Below, in pieces: positions 35,870 to 43,578 of a DNA stretch of 64,000 nucleotides (the first letter of the stretch is position 1; each line of letters begins with the position of its first letter). A program made the position numbers and the translations under genes. The stretch is from NCBI GenBank assembly GCA_963760125.1, contig CAVXBV010000008.1, positions 1 through 64,000 on the forward strand. Direction: 5' to 3'. Source of the DNA: RYN-111 sp963760125. GTDB lineage: Bacteria > Actinomycetota > Actinomycetes > Mycobacteriales > SCTD01. The notes under the pieces are model-generated. The model searched no databases, was not told where the DNA came from, and saw nothing but the letters and a program-made list of their open reading frames with translations.

Positions 35870-36493
35870 TTGCTGACCTACCTCGACGGCCCCGACCGGG
35901 TCGAGCTGTCGGGGAGCACCGTCGCGAACTGGGTCGCCAAGACCGCCAACCTCCTCACGGACGGGTACGCCGCTCCCGCGCGCGTGGGGCTGCTACTGCC
36001 GCTGCACTGGCAGACGGTGTGCCTGCTGCTCGGGGGCGTGGCGGCCGGAGCCACCGTCGTCGTCGGCGCGCAGGCCAGCGACCTCGGGGACTGCCCTGTG
36101 GCGTTCACCGCTGCCGACGACGCCACCGCCGCACTCGACGCAGGGGTGGAGGACGTCTTCGCCTGCTCCCTCACGCCGTTCGCGACGCGCCTTTCCGTCG
36201 TACCCCCGCTGGCGCTCGACGCCGCGTTGGAGATCCCGACGTACGGCGACCACTTCGGCGGTCGCCCGGGCGCGGCTCACCTCGAGCTGGAAGGCGCCCC
36301 GTTCAGCCCGCCGGCGCTGCCGGTGAGCGGGACCGACCGGGTGCTCGTGAGCACCCCGCTGCACACCGCCTCAGGACTGGGAGCACTCCTCGGGGCACTC
36401 GTCGCGGGGGCCGCGGTCGTGCTGCTCCGGTCCGGTGACCTCGACGCCGCCGTCGCGGCGGAGTCGGTCACCGTCGTCGCCGAGCGGGACTAG
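35870..36493 (+). CDS. TIGR03089-like protein (truncated AMP-binding relative)
   Basis: A protein of about 207 residues resembling the actinobacterial TIGR03089 family, which looks like the N-terminal part of adenylating enzymes (VELSGSTVANWVAKTANLL, LLLPLHWQTV). It lacks the ATP-binding and hinge motifs of real acyl-CoA synthetases. The start is unclear: no ATG or GTG is in frame, TTG 35870 is available, and the reading frame extends upstream to CTG 35810 with family-like residues (LYDLTRLTAGLVGD) overlapping the LCP stop. The true start may be that CTG. Confidence 0.7.
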   Translation: MLTYLDGPDRVELSGSTVANWVAKTANLLTDGYAAPARVGLLLPLHWQTVCLLLGGVAAGATVVVGAQASDLGDCPVAFTAADDATAALDAGVEDVFACSLTPFATRLSVVPPLALDAALEIPTYGDHFGGRPGAAHLELEGAPFSPPALPVSGTDRVLVSTPLHTASGLGALLGALVAGAAVVLLRSGDLDAAVAAESVTVVAERD

Positions 36494-36681
36494 CGCGAGA
36501 GCTCCAGCCGGTACAGCTCTTCGCTGTGCGGGTCCGGGCCGGCGAGGTCCATGAGCAAGGTGAGCGGGATCCCGGCGCGCAGCAGGGACACGACGGTGGG
36601 CTCGCCGGCCAGACGCGGAGCGGGCACACGCGGCAGGTCGAGGGTGGTACCTGTGACGACGGGCGGCGGGATCGTGGCCAT
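36490..36681 (-). CDS. Small hypothetical protein, 63 residues
   Basis: A short gene with a strong ribosome site (AGGAGG, five bases before the ATG). It starts MATIPPPVVTGTTLDLPRVP and ends with an acidic then Leu-rich segment (GPDPHSEELYRLELSR). It converges on and overlaps the TIGR03089-like gene by four bases. No domain recognised. Confidence 0.6.
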   Translation of the reverse strand: MATIPPPVVTGTTLDLPRVPAPRLAGEPTVVSLLRAGIPLTLLMDLAGPDPHSEELYRLELSR

Positions 36682-36807
36682 GAGGTCCTCCTGGGGGTCT
36701 GACCTTCTCTGTGTCGGCCGTCCGGAGCATCGACCGCAGGGCCATTCGAGTGGTCTGTCCGGATTTTTCCTCTCCTAGGCTGGCCTCCCCCCTGATCGGA
36801 GAGTCCC

Positions 36808-37767
36808 CTGACGCACCTGCTCCTGCTCGTCGGCTCGGCGATCGCGATCTACCTGGCCTGTGAGCTGTTCGTGAACGCCATCGAGCACCTCGGACGTGCG
36901 CTGCGCCTGGGCACCCTCGCGGTCGGCACCGTCCTGGCTGCCGTGGGCACGGCGCTGCCGGAGAGCGTCGTGACCGGCATCGCCGTCACGTTCGGCAACG
37001 CCAAGGACATCGGGGTGGGCGCCGCCCTCGGCGGTCCGCTGGCCCTCGCCACGATCGCGTACGGGATCGTCGGCGTGGTCCTGCTGTTGCGGCGCCGGGC
37101 CGTCCCCCGGATCGAGACCGCCCGGCTGGCCCGCGACCAGCGACTGTTCCTCCTGCTCTTCGCGGCGAAGATCGGCCTCGGGCTCGTGGTGTTCGGGGGC
37201 AAGCGATGGTTCGGGCTGCTCTTCTTCGCTGCCTACGCCGCGTACGTCGTCACCGAGCTGCGCGCCGGGCCGGACGAGGACGCCGAGGAGCTCGAACCGC
37301 TGCGCCTGGGCGGGTCGGCCACCCCCACGATCGGCCCCGTCCTGGTGCAGGTGCTCGGCACCCTGACCGTGATCTTCCTGGCCTCCCAGGTCTTCGTGGC
37401 GCAGCTCGGGTGGGCCGGACCGCAGCTCGGGCTCTCGGACGCCGTGACCGCCCTCCTGCTGGCCCCTGTCGCGACCGAGCTGCCGGAGGTCCTCAACGCC
37501 GTCATCTGGGCGCGCCAGGGCAAGGTGCAGCTCGCGCTGTCCAACATCAGCGGCTCGATGATGGTCCAGGCCACGGTGCCGAGCGGCCTGGCGATCCTGT
37601 TCACCCGGTGGGAGCTGGCCGGACCGCTGCTCCTGTCGGCGGTGGCGACGGCGGTGGCCATCAGCCTGCTGCTGCTGGCACTGCGCCGAGGGCGGCTCCA
37701 CGCGCGAGCGCTGGCGTGCTCAGGCCTGCTCTACCTGGGCTTCGCGGCCCTGCTCCCGCTGGTCTGA
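36808..37767 (+). CDS. Sodium/calcium exchanger family membrane protein
   Basis: A membrane protein of about 319 residues with two homologous halves, as in the CaCA family. The alpha-repeat signatures appear as AAVGTALPESVVTG in the first half and APVATELPEVLNAVIWA in the second, each with the ion-binding glutamate after a proline-rich turn. Ten or so transmembrane segments. GTG 36871 is the first standard start, but it would cut off the first helix. CTG 36808 follows GGAGAG at good spacing and restores LTHLLLLVGSAIAIYLACELFV, so I prefer it. Likely cation/proton or Ca2+ antiport. Confidence 0.82.
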   Translation: MTHLLLLVGSAIAIYLACELFVNAIEHLGRALRLGTLAVGTVLAAVGTALPESVVTGIAVTFGNAKDIGVGAALGGPLALATIAYGIVGVVLLLRRRAVPRIETARLARDQRLFLLLFAAKIGLGLVVFGGKRWFGLLFFAAYAAYVVTELRAGPDEDAEELEPLRLGGSATPTIGPVLVQVLGTLTVIFLASQVFVAQLGWAGPQLGLSDAVTALLLAPVATELPEVLNAVIWARQGKVQLALSNISGSMMVQATVPSGLAILFTRWELAGPLLLSAVATAVAISLLLLALRRGRLHARALACSGLLYLGFAALLPLV

Positions 37768-39119
37768 GCCGGCTTCGCCCCGGGCGGCACCGGGTCGCGA
37801 CGGTCCGGGATGGTCCGCTCGTCGCCGAGCTGGACGAAGTCGTCCCCCACCTGCTCGAGCGCGAGCCTGGCCAGCACCTGCTGCTCGGTCGCCACCCGCT
37901 CGCTGCGGCCCCGGCCCAGGAAGCTGACAAACCAGTGCAGCACCGTCGTGATGCGGTTCTTGAAGCCCACCAGGTAGAACACGTGGATCACCAGCCAGAG
38001 CAGCCACGCGACGAACCCGGAGAACCGCAGGCCCTTGACGCTCGCGACGGCGTGAAAGCGGCTGATCGTCGCCATGGAGCCCTTGTCGAAGTAGCTGAAG
38101 TCGCCCGGGTGCTTGCCCTTGATCGCCTTCGCCGTGTGCTTGGCGCCCTGGATCGCCACCTGCGCCACACCGGGGTAGTCCTTCAGGCTCATCATGTCGC
38201 CGAGTACGTGGACCTCGGGATGACCGGGCAAGGTCAGGTCCGGGTTCACCTTGATCCGGCCGTCACGTTCGAGATCGGCTCCGGTCTGCTCGGCGAGCTG
38301 CTGCGTGAGCGGGCTCGCCTTCACCCCGGCCGCCCAGATCTTGCAGAACGAGGGGATCCGCCGAGGGCCGTTCGCGTCCTCGACGTCGAGGCCGTCGCGG
38401 TCCATCCCGACGACCTTCGTACCGAGCTGCACCTCCACGTCGATGCGCCGCAGGTGCTGCACCGCCTTCTCGGACAGGCGCTCTCCGAAGCTCGTCAGCA
38501 CCGTCGGCGCGGCGTCGAGGAGGACCACGCGGGCCGTCCGGGGGTCGAAGGTCCGGAAGTTGTGGGGCAGCGCTCGCCGGGCCAGCTCGGTGATCTGGCC
38601 GGCCATCTCCACCCCCGTCGGGCCGGCGCCGATGACGACGAAGGTCAGCAGCTTGTCGACCTCTGCCGGATCGGTGGCCAGCTCCGCGAGCTCGAACGCC
38701 CCGAAGATCCGGCCGCGCAGCTCCAGCGCGTCGTCGATCGACTTCATGCCGGGCGCATACCTGGCGAACGCGTCGTTGCCGAAGTACGACTGACCGGCTC
38801 CGGCCGCGACGACCAGCTCGTCGTACGGCGTGACCGTGACCCGGTCGAGCAGCTCGTGCGTCACGGTCCGGGCCTCGAGGTCGATCCTGGTGACCTCCCC
38901 GAGCAGGACGCGCGCGTTCTTGTGCCGCTTGAGGATCTCCCGCGTCGCCGGCGCGATCTCCCCCTCGGACAAGATGCCCGTCGCCACCTGGTAGAGCAGC
39001 GGCTGGAAAAGGTGGTGGGTGGTCTTCGCGATCAAGGTGACCTCGACGTCGGCACGCTTGAGCGCCTTGGCCGTGAACAGCCCGCCGAACCCGGACCCGA
39101 TGACGACGACGCGCTTCAT
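37731..39119 (-). CDS. ndh: Type II NADH dehydrogenase (NDH-2)
   Basis: A 462-residue flavoprotein. The FAD Rossmann motif GSGFGGLFTAKAL is at residues 8-20 and the NADH-binding motif VVIGAGPTGVEMAGQI lies near 165. HVLGDMMSLKDYPGVAQVAIQGA carries the second FAD contact and quinone-site residues. A hydrophobic C-terminal stretch (WLLWLVIHVFYLVGF) would anchor it to the membrane. It oxidises NADH and reduces menaquinone without pumping protons. It is next to a DevR-type module, and NDH-2 matters in hypoxic actinobacteria, so co-regulation is plausible but no box was found. The end overlaps the convergent exchanger gene by 37 bases. Confidence 0.92.
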   Translation of the reverse strand: MKRVVVIGSGFGGLFTAKALKRADVEVTLIAKTTHHLFQPLLYQVATGILSEGEIAPATREILKRHKNARVLLGEVTRIDLEARTVTHELLDRVTVTPYDELVVAAGAGQSYFGNDAFARYAPGMKSIDDALELRGRIFGAFELAELATDPAEVDKLLTFVVIGAGPTGVEMAGQITELARRALPHNFRTFDPRTARVVLLDAAPTVLTSFGERLSEKAVQHLRRIDVEVQLGTKVVGMDRDGLDVEDANGPRRIPSFCKIWAAGVKASPLTQQLAEQTGADLERDGRIKVNPDLTLPGHPEVHVLGDMMSLKDYPGVAQVAIQGAKHTAKAIKGKHPGDFSYFDKGSMATISRFHAVASVKGLRFSGFVAWLLWLVIHVFYLVGFKNRITTVLHWFVSFLGRGRSERVATEQQVLARLALEQVGDDFVQLGDERTIPDRRDPVPPGAKPAQTSGSRAAKPR

Positions 39120-39166
39120 CCCGCGATCTTGCCCTCTCGCCCCCCGACCCACACGAACGACGGCGC

Positions 39167-40147
39167 TCAGCTGTCGTGGACCTCGAGCAGGTCCTCGAGC
39201 GGCCGACGGGCGGTGTGGTGCTCGCCGTGACCCCTCCCCAGCCGGAGCAGCACCTGCGGACGACCCAGGACCCCCAGCGCCCCCGCGAGCGCGGTCCGGG
39301 TGGACGGGATGTCCGTCACCTGGCCGATCGGCTGCGCGACCACGCCGTGCTCGGTGCAGGTGAGCAGCAGCCGGCTGAGTGCCTGCCCGACCCGCAGCCA
39401 GTCGAAGGGAAGGTCCCCCTCGGTGAGCAGCACGACAAGCGTCGGGTGCTCGGCGATCGGCGGGACGTCCTGGTGCGGCGCGTCGCCGTGCGGGACGTAC
39501 GCCCGACCCACCACCAGCTCTGCCCGGTCCTGGGCGACGTCGAGCGCCTCGAGCGGGATGCCGTCGACCCCGGGTCCCTCGTGTACCCACCGGGCGAGCT
39601 CCGCCTGATAGGGCACATCGACTTCCAGGTAGCGCTCGGCCCGGGCGACGAGCACCTGGACGTCCACCAACTCGTCTCCGCGCACCGCTCTCAGCATCGC
39701 TCCGTGGTCGCAGACCTCCCGTTCGAGCTGGTCCAGCAGGCCTGTCGGCAGCGGCTCTGCGCCGAAGCGACCGCGGACGGTAGTGCGTTGCAGCTCCGCC
39801 ACGGCATCCGCGACCTGGGCGTCACTCGGTTCGCCCTGGCGACGCGCCTCGATCCGGGCCAGCAGGTCGGGCTGAGTCGGGTCCGGGAGGAGGGCCACGT
39901 CGGACCCGAAGCCGACGGCGACGAGCGCCACCCGCAGGTGGTGCAGCAGGACTCCGCAGGACGTGACCAGCAGACGACCGCCCGGGTCCAGGACCCGCAG
40001 CTGTCGGCTCCGGTCCGCCCACAGCTCCAGGTCGTGCCCCTGTCGCACCAGGCGCCAGGGCTGGGTGTTGTGCACGCTCGGAGCCGTGGTCGCCACGCGC
40101 ACGGCGTGGTCGAGCAGCTCGGTGTCCAGGTCACGGGCGGTCGTCAT
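39167..40147 (-). CDS. Acg-family nitroreductase-like protein (copy 1)
   Basis: A 326-residue protein like Acg (Rv2032), a nitroreductase-fold FMN-binding protein of the mycobacterial DosR regulon. Family marks are TAPSVHNTQPWRL near the N-terminus and a C-terminal RPQVLLRLGRG. Acg proteins probably sequester flavin rather than reduce nitro compounds. It follows a membrane-protein gene by 10 bases and is probably driven from the palindrome at 40838. The second copy is at 41754, so this locus has two Acg-type genes flanking a USP, as in DosR regulons. Confidence 0.85.
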   Translation of the reverse strand: MTTARDLDTELLDHAVRVATTAPSVHNTQPWRLVRQGHDLELWADRSRQLRVLDPGGRLLVTSCGVLLHHLRVALVAVGFGSDVALLPDPTQPDLLARIEARRQGEPSDAQVADAVAELQRTTVRGRFGAEPLPTGLLDQLEREVCDHGAMLRAVRGDELVDVQVLVARAERYLEVDVPYQAELARWVHEGPGVDGIPLEALDVAQDRAELVVGRAYVPHGDAPHQDVPPIAEHPTLVVLLTEGDLPFDWLRVGQALSRLLLTCTEHGVVAQPIGQVTDIPSTRTALAGALGVLGRPQVLLRLGRGHGEHHTARRPLEDLLEVHDS

Positions 40148-40157
40148 GTCCGCGTCC

Positions 40158-40745
40158 TCAGCTCGTCGCGACGTTCTCGGGGTGCCATCCCGGCACGTGC
40201 ACCTGAGCGTCGGCAGCCGTCCGTCGAGCGTGCACCACACCCAGGCCGGAGAGGATCAGCAGCAGCGCTCCGCCGCCCAAGGCCACGAACCCGGCGTACA
40301 GGGCGATCTGCCCCATCTTCCAGAAGCCGTAGGCGTTGAGCAGCATTCCGCGCAGGGTCTCGCCGCGGAACGCGGTCTCGACCTTGGCCTGGAGCGCGGC
40401 GTCGTCCGGGTTCGCCCTCGACTGGGTCGACAGCTCGGAGTAGGTGAGCCCGCCGGTCGACTCCTGAAGGTGCACGGCGATGAAGTGGTCGGCGAACGCC
40501 TGTGCCTGCGCACCGCTGGTGAGCTGCTGACCGGCGTACTTCTCCAGGTAGGGCTTCACCAGGGGGTCGTTGAGCGAGTCGGAGCCCGCCGGCGGGAAGA
40601 AGATCTTCTGCGCCGTGAGCTGGGTGCGGACGTTGCTGTCCGCGAAGCTGTGGGCCCAGAGCAGCAGGCCGGAGGCGACGAACAGGGCGAGCGCGAGGAC
40701 CAGCCCGATCGCCGAGGTGACGAGGTCGAAGCTCTTGCGGTGCAT
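40158..40745 (-). CDS. Hypothetical two-helix membrane protein in the DevR module
   Basis: A 195-residue protein with a transmembrane segment at about 10-30 (SAIGLVLALALFVASGLLLW), an extracytoplasmic region of about 110 residues, a second transmembrane segment at about 140-170, and a short cytoplasmic tail. The loop holds FADSNVRTQLTAQKIFFPP and a conserved-looking AQAFADHFIAVHLQE helix. No enzyme motif. It is first in a two-gene unit with an Acg gene and has a DevR-like palindrome 93 bases upstream. A role under low oxygen is inferred from context. Confidence 0.8.
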   Translation of the reverse strand: MHRKSFDLVTSAIGLVLALALFVASGLLLWAHSFADSNVRTQLTAQKIFFPPAGSDSLNDPLVKPYLEKYAGQQLTSGAQAQAFADHFIAVHLQESTGGLTYSELSTQSRANPDDAALQAKVETAFRGETLRGMLLNAYGFWKMGQIALYAGFVALGGGALLLILSGLGVVHARRTAADAQVHVPGWHPENVATS

Positions 40746-40837
40746 GGCGTTCTCCTTGTGCAGTAGGGGTTGTGGGCGACAAGGCCAGTCCAGCAGCGGT
40801 CCGGGGTCGGGGCTACGGGGCAAGGTCCCCTGGGCGA

Positions 40838-40851
40838 GGGACCTAGGTCCT
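40838..40851. promoter_or_regulatory. DevR/DosR-like box
   Basis: GGGACCTAGGTCCT, a near-perfect palindrome with the GGGAC/GTCCC half-sites of the mycobacterial DosR motif. It overlaps the stop of the USP gene and lies 93 bases upstream of the membrane-protein gene. AGGTCCC at 40823-40829 adds a second half-site nearby. The sequence is seen; DevR binding is inferred from the family and from the matching site at 42826. Confidence 0.6.
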
Positions 40852-41757
40852 GTCCGCGAGCGGCCGGACGGCGACGAGGCGACGCAGCACGGGGCTCCGA
40901 TGCAACTCGCGCCGGGCCTGGCCGGAGCGCACGACGACCGTGGGGCAGCAGGCACGGTTGACCAGCTGGGTGCTGGTCGAGCCGAGTAGGAGACTGAGCA
41001 GGCTCCCGTGGCCCCGGCTCCCCAGCACCAGCAGGTCTCGGAGGCCCACCTGCGCCTGGAGCGACTCCGTCACGTCGCCGACCGCCACGAGCACCTGAGC
41101 GGCCAGGCTTGCTCCTCCTGCCTGGTGGACCAGCGTCCTCAGTGCCTGCACCGGATCGCTGCTGAGCGCGGCCAGGGCGGGCGGGAGCACATCGGACTCG
41201 GGGCACACCCCCACCACGCAGAGCGGCAGACCGTGCTCCTGCGCCTGCGCCACCGCCCAGGCGAGGGCCGACAGGGAGCATGCGCCCCCGTCGACGCCGA
41301 CCACGACCCGCGTGGGGTGGGGTGCGCGCGTGCCCGGGATCACCATGACGGGAGCACTCGCGCGCTGCAGACACCCCGTGCTCACCGAGCCGAGCCGCAC
41401 GCGTGCTGACCCAGGCGGTACGTGGGTGCCGACCACGAGCAGGGCCGCCGAACCGGCCTCGCGCAGCAGAGCAGGCACCGCGTCCTCGTCCACCAGGCGA
41501 ACCGTGATCCGTGCCGTGACGCCACCCGGCACGCTGACCCTGGCGCGGTCCACGGCGTCACTCACGGCACTGTCAGCGGCTGACCGCGATCGCTCGGACG
41601 GCCGCGGTTGTCCCGGCACGAGACCCCCGAACGCGGGCAGCCCGAGCGCATGCACCGCCGTGACCGGGAGGCGGCGGCGTACCCCCTCGTCGATCGCCAC
41701 CTCGAGGGGGGGCTCGGGGCCCCCGTGAGCCGCCACCCCGACGACGATGCTCCTCAC
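40843..41757 (-). CDS. Tandem universal stress protein
   Basis: A 304-residue protein made of two USP domains (about 1-145 and 150-290). The second has the ATP-binding type signature GSRGHGSLLSLLLGSTS, and the first a weaker counterpart (GTHVPPGSARVRLGSVS). Tandem USPs are typical members of DosR regulons. The GTG at 41757 overlaps the stop of the upstream Acg gene (GTGA), so the pair forms one operon controlled from the box at 42826. Confidence 0.88.
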   Translation of the reverse strand: MRSIVVGVAAHGGPEPPLEVAIDEGVRRRLPVTAVHALGLPAFGGLVPGQPRPSERSRSAADSAVSDAVDRARVSVPGGVTARITVRLVDEDAVPALLREAGSAALLVVGTHVPPGSARVRLGSVSTGCLQRASAPVMVIPGTRAPHPTRVVVGVDGGACSLSALAWAVAQAQEHGLPLCVVGVCPESDVLPPALAALSSDPVQALRTLVHQAGGASLAAQVLVAVGDVTESLQAQVGLRDLLVLGSRGHGSLLSLLLGSTSTQLVNRACCPTVVVRSGQARRELHRSPVLRRLVAVRPLADRT

Positions 41758-42770
41758 CGCGACCCGACCTCCACGGCGTTGCGTCGGGGGGTCGGCGGGA
41801 CGTCTCCGCCCCGGCCGATGCGCAGCACCACCTGGGGGTGGCTGTCCATCGACAGGGCTGCGCGCATCGCCACGCGCAACGCCGGCACCTCGCACGGCTG
41901 GTTCAGGTAGGACGCCTGCGCCCCGTGCGCGGACGCGTGCAGCAGCACGGCGGCCAGGGCGCGTCCACCGAGCAACCAGTCCCCTGCGTGGTCACCCGTG
42001 GTGCCGAGCACCATGATCCACGGCGCGTCCGTCCCCGCTCGGTCCATCAGCGCAGGCGTCCCCGCGCCCGCCGAGAAGTCGCGCTGGACGAACTCCGCGC
42101 GGTACGACGCCGCGGCTCCGCGGGTGTGGTCGGTGGGCACCCCGTCCCGGCGTACGTCCTGGGGGTCACGGCGCCACGCGGCCAGCTCCTCGTCGACCGC
42201 GCCGCTCCGGACGAGCAGGCGGTCGGCCTGGGCGACGAGCTCGGCCAGCGACCGGCGCTCGGACTCCTTCTCGACCAGGTGCAGGTCCGCGCCGTGCGCG
42301 AGCGCTGCCTGTCGCAGCTCGACCCGCACCTCAGTCGGCAGGGACGACGCGTCCAACGGACCACGGTCGGTACGCCGCTCGAACACCGCACGGAGCAGGT
42401 GCTGATCCTGCTCCGTCGCGGGCTCCCGGCGGCCTTCGGTGAGGCGGGCGAGCAGCCGGCCACCGGGTTCGGGCAGCCAGGCGATATCGAGGACCCGACC
42501 CAGCGCCCGCGCAGCGACGGTCGCCAGGTGTGCTGCGGCCCCACAGGACAGCAGCAGCTCACGGTTCGACGGGTCGGTGAGCGGGACTGTCCGGGAGAGC
42601 TCCGGCCACAGCCAGAGGGCGCCGTCACGCACGACCAGGCGCCACGGCTGGCTGTTGTGCTTGGACGGCGCGAGCTGGGCGACGTACGCGCACCACATCA
42701 GGCGCTCCTCGAGCGATGCGTCGTCGGAAGGAGGGACGGGGACGGTCCTGCGCGAAGTGACGATCGTCAT
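41754..42770 (-). CDS. Acg-family nitroreductase-like protein (copy 2)
   Basis: A 338-residue Acg-type flavoprotein. The N-terminal motif LAPSKHNSQPWRLVV and the C-terminal HPQVVLRIGRG match copy 1, but overall identity looks modest, so the duplication is old. ATG 42770 is chosen over 42797 because AAGGAG sits six bases upstream. A perfect GGGACCTAGGTCCC palindrome lies 56 bases upstream, between this gene and devR. Predicted to be strongly induced with the response regulator. Confidence 0.86.
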   Translation of the reverse strand: MTIVTSRRTVPVPPSDDASLEERLMWCAYVAQLAPSKHNSQPWRLVVRDGALWLWPELSRTVPLTDPSNRELLLSCGAAAHLATVAARALGRVLDIAWLPEPGGRLLARLTEGRREPATEQDQHLLRAVFERRTDRGPLDASSLPTEVRVELRQAALAHGADLHLVEKESERRSLAELVAQADRLLVRSGAVDEELAAWRRDPQDVRRDGVPTDHTRGAAASYRAEFVQRDFSAGAGTPALMDRAGTDAPWIMVLGTTGDHAGDWLLGGRALAAVLLHASAHGAQASYLNQPCEVPALRVAMRAALSMDSHPQVVLRIGRGGDVPPTPRRNAVEVGSR

Positions 42771-42825
42771 CAGGGGCTCCTTGGCCGGGGAGTCCACCGT
42801 GCAACCGTCGACGCCGCCGGGGACA

Positions 42826-42839
42826 GGGACCTAGGTCCC
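42826..42839. promoter_or_regulatory. DevR/DosR-like box between acg-2 and devR
   Basis: GGGACCTAGGTCCC, a perfect 14-base palindrome. It is 56 bases upstream of the Acg gene on the minus strand and 74 bases upstream of devR on the plus strand, so it could drive both, including devR autoregulation. It matches the half-sites GGGAC and GTCCC of the DosR consensus. The second copy is at 40838. Confidence 0.65.
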
Positions 42840-42912
42840 GATCGGGCCGCCACAGGTCACCAGGAGCACTCGAAGGACCCCGACAAACCGTTTCTGCTGT
42901 CATCCTGGGGCG

Positions 42913-43578
42913 ATGTCCGACACCGCGCCGATCAGGGTCTTCTTGCTCGACGACCACGAGATCGTGCGCCAAGGGCTGCGCGCCCTGCTCGAGGCCGAGG
43001 CCGACCTCGTGGTGGTCGGCGAAGCCGGCTCCGCGAGTGAGGCCCTGGCCCGGGTGCCTGCGTTGCGGCCGGACGTGGCCGTGCTCGACGTCCGCCTCGG
43101 CGAGGGCAACGGCGACGGCGTGCAGGTGTGCCGGGAGCTCACCCAACAGGTCCCCGGACTGGCCTGCCTGATGCTCACGTCCTTCGACGACGACGAGGCC
43201 CTGATGGCGGCGATCCTCGCCGGCGCCTCCGGGTACGTCCTCAAGCAGATCCGTGGCAGCGATCTGCTCGGGGCGATCCGGACCGTGGCGGGCGGTGGCT
43301 CGCTGCTCGACCCCGAGACGACCCGGCGCATGCTCACGGCGATGCGGACGCAGGCCACGGCGCGCGACCCGCTGGACGTGCTCACCGATCAGGAACGCAC
43401 CGTCCTGGAGCTCATCGGGGAGGGGCTCACCAACCGGGAGATCGGGGCGCGCATGTTCCTCGCCGAGAAGACGGTCAAGAACTACGTGTCGGCGGTGCTC
43501 AGCAAGCTCGGTCTCGTACGCCGCACGCAGGCCGCCGTCCTGGTCACGGAGCAGCGCCAGGCGCGACCCCGGCCCTGA
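42913..43578 (+). CDS. devR: Response regulator, NarL/FixJ family, DevR/DosR-like
   Basis: A 221-residue two-component regulator. The receiver domain (1-125) has the acidic pocket D13-D14, phosphoacceptor D59 (VAVLDVRLGEGNG) and GYVLKQI. The LuxR-type DNA-binding domain (about 150-215) reads LTDQERTVLELIGEGLTNREIG, then MFLAEKTVKNYVS. These stretches closely match mycobacterial DosR from memory. It should bind the GGGAC-type palindromes at 40838 and 42826 and activate the Acg/USP genes under hypoxia, NO or CO. The end overlaps the convergent kinase gene by 35 bases. Confidence 0.92.
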   Translation: MSDTAPIRVFLLDDHEIVRQGLRALLEAEADLVVVGEAGSASEALARVPALRPDVAVLDVRLGEGNGDGVQVCRELTQQVPGLACLMLTSFDDDEALMAAILAGASGYVLKQIRGSDLLGAIRTVAGGGSLLDPETTRRMLTAMRTQATARDPLDVLTDQERTVLELIGEGLTNREIGARMFLAEKTVKNYVSAVLSKLGLVRRTQAAVLVTEQRQARPRP

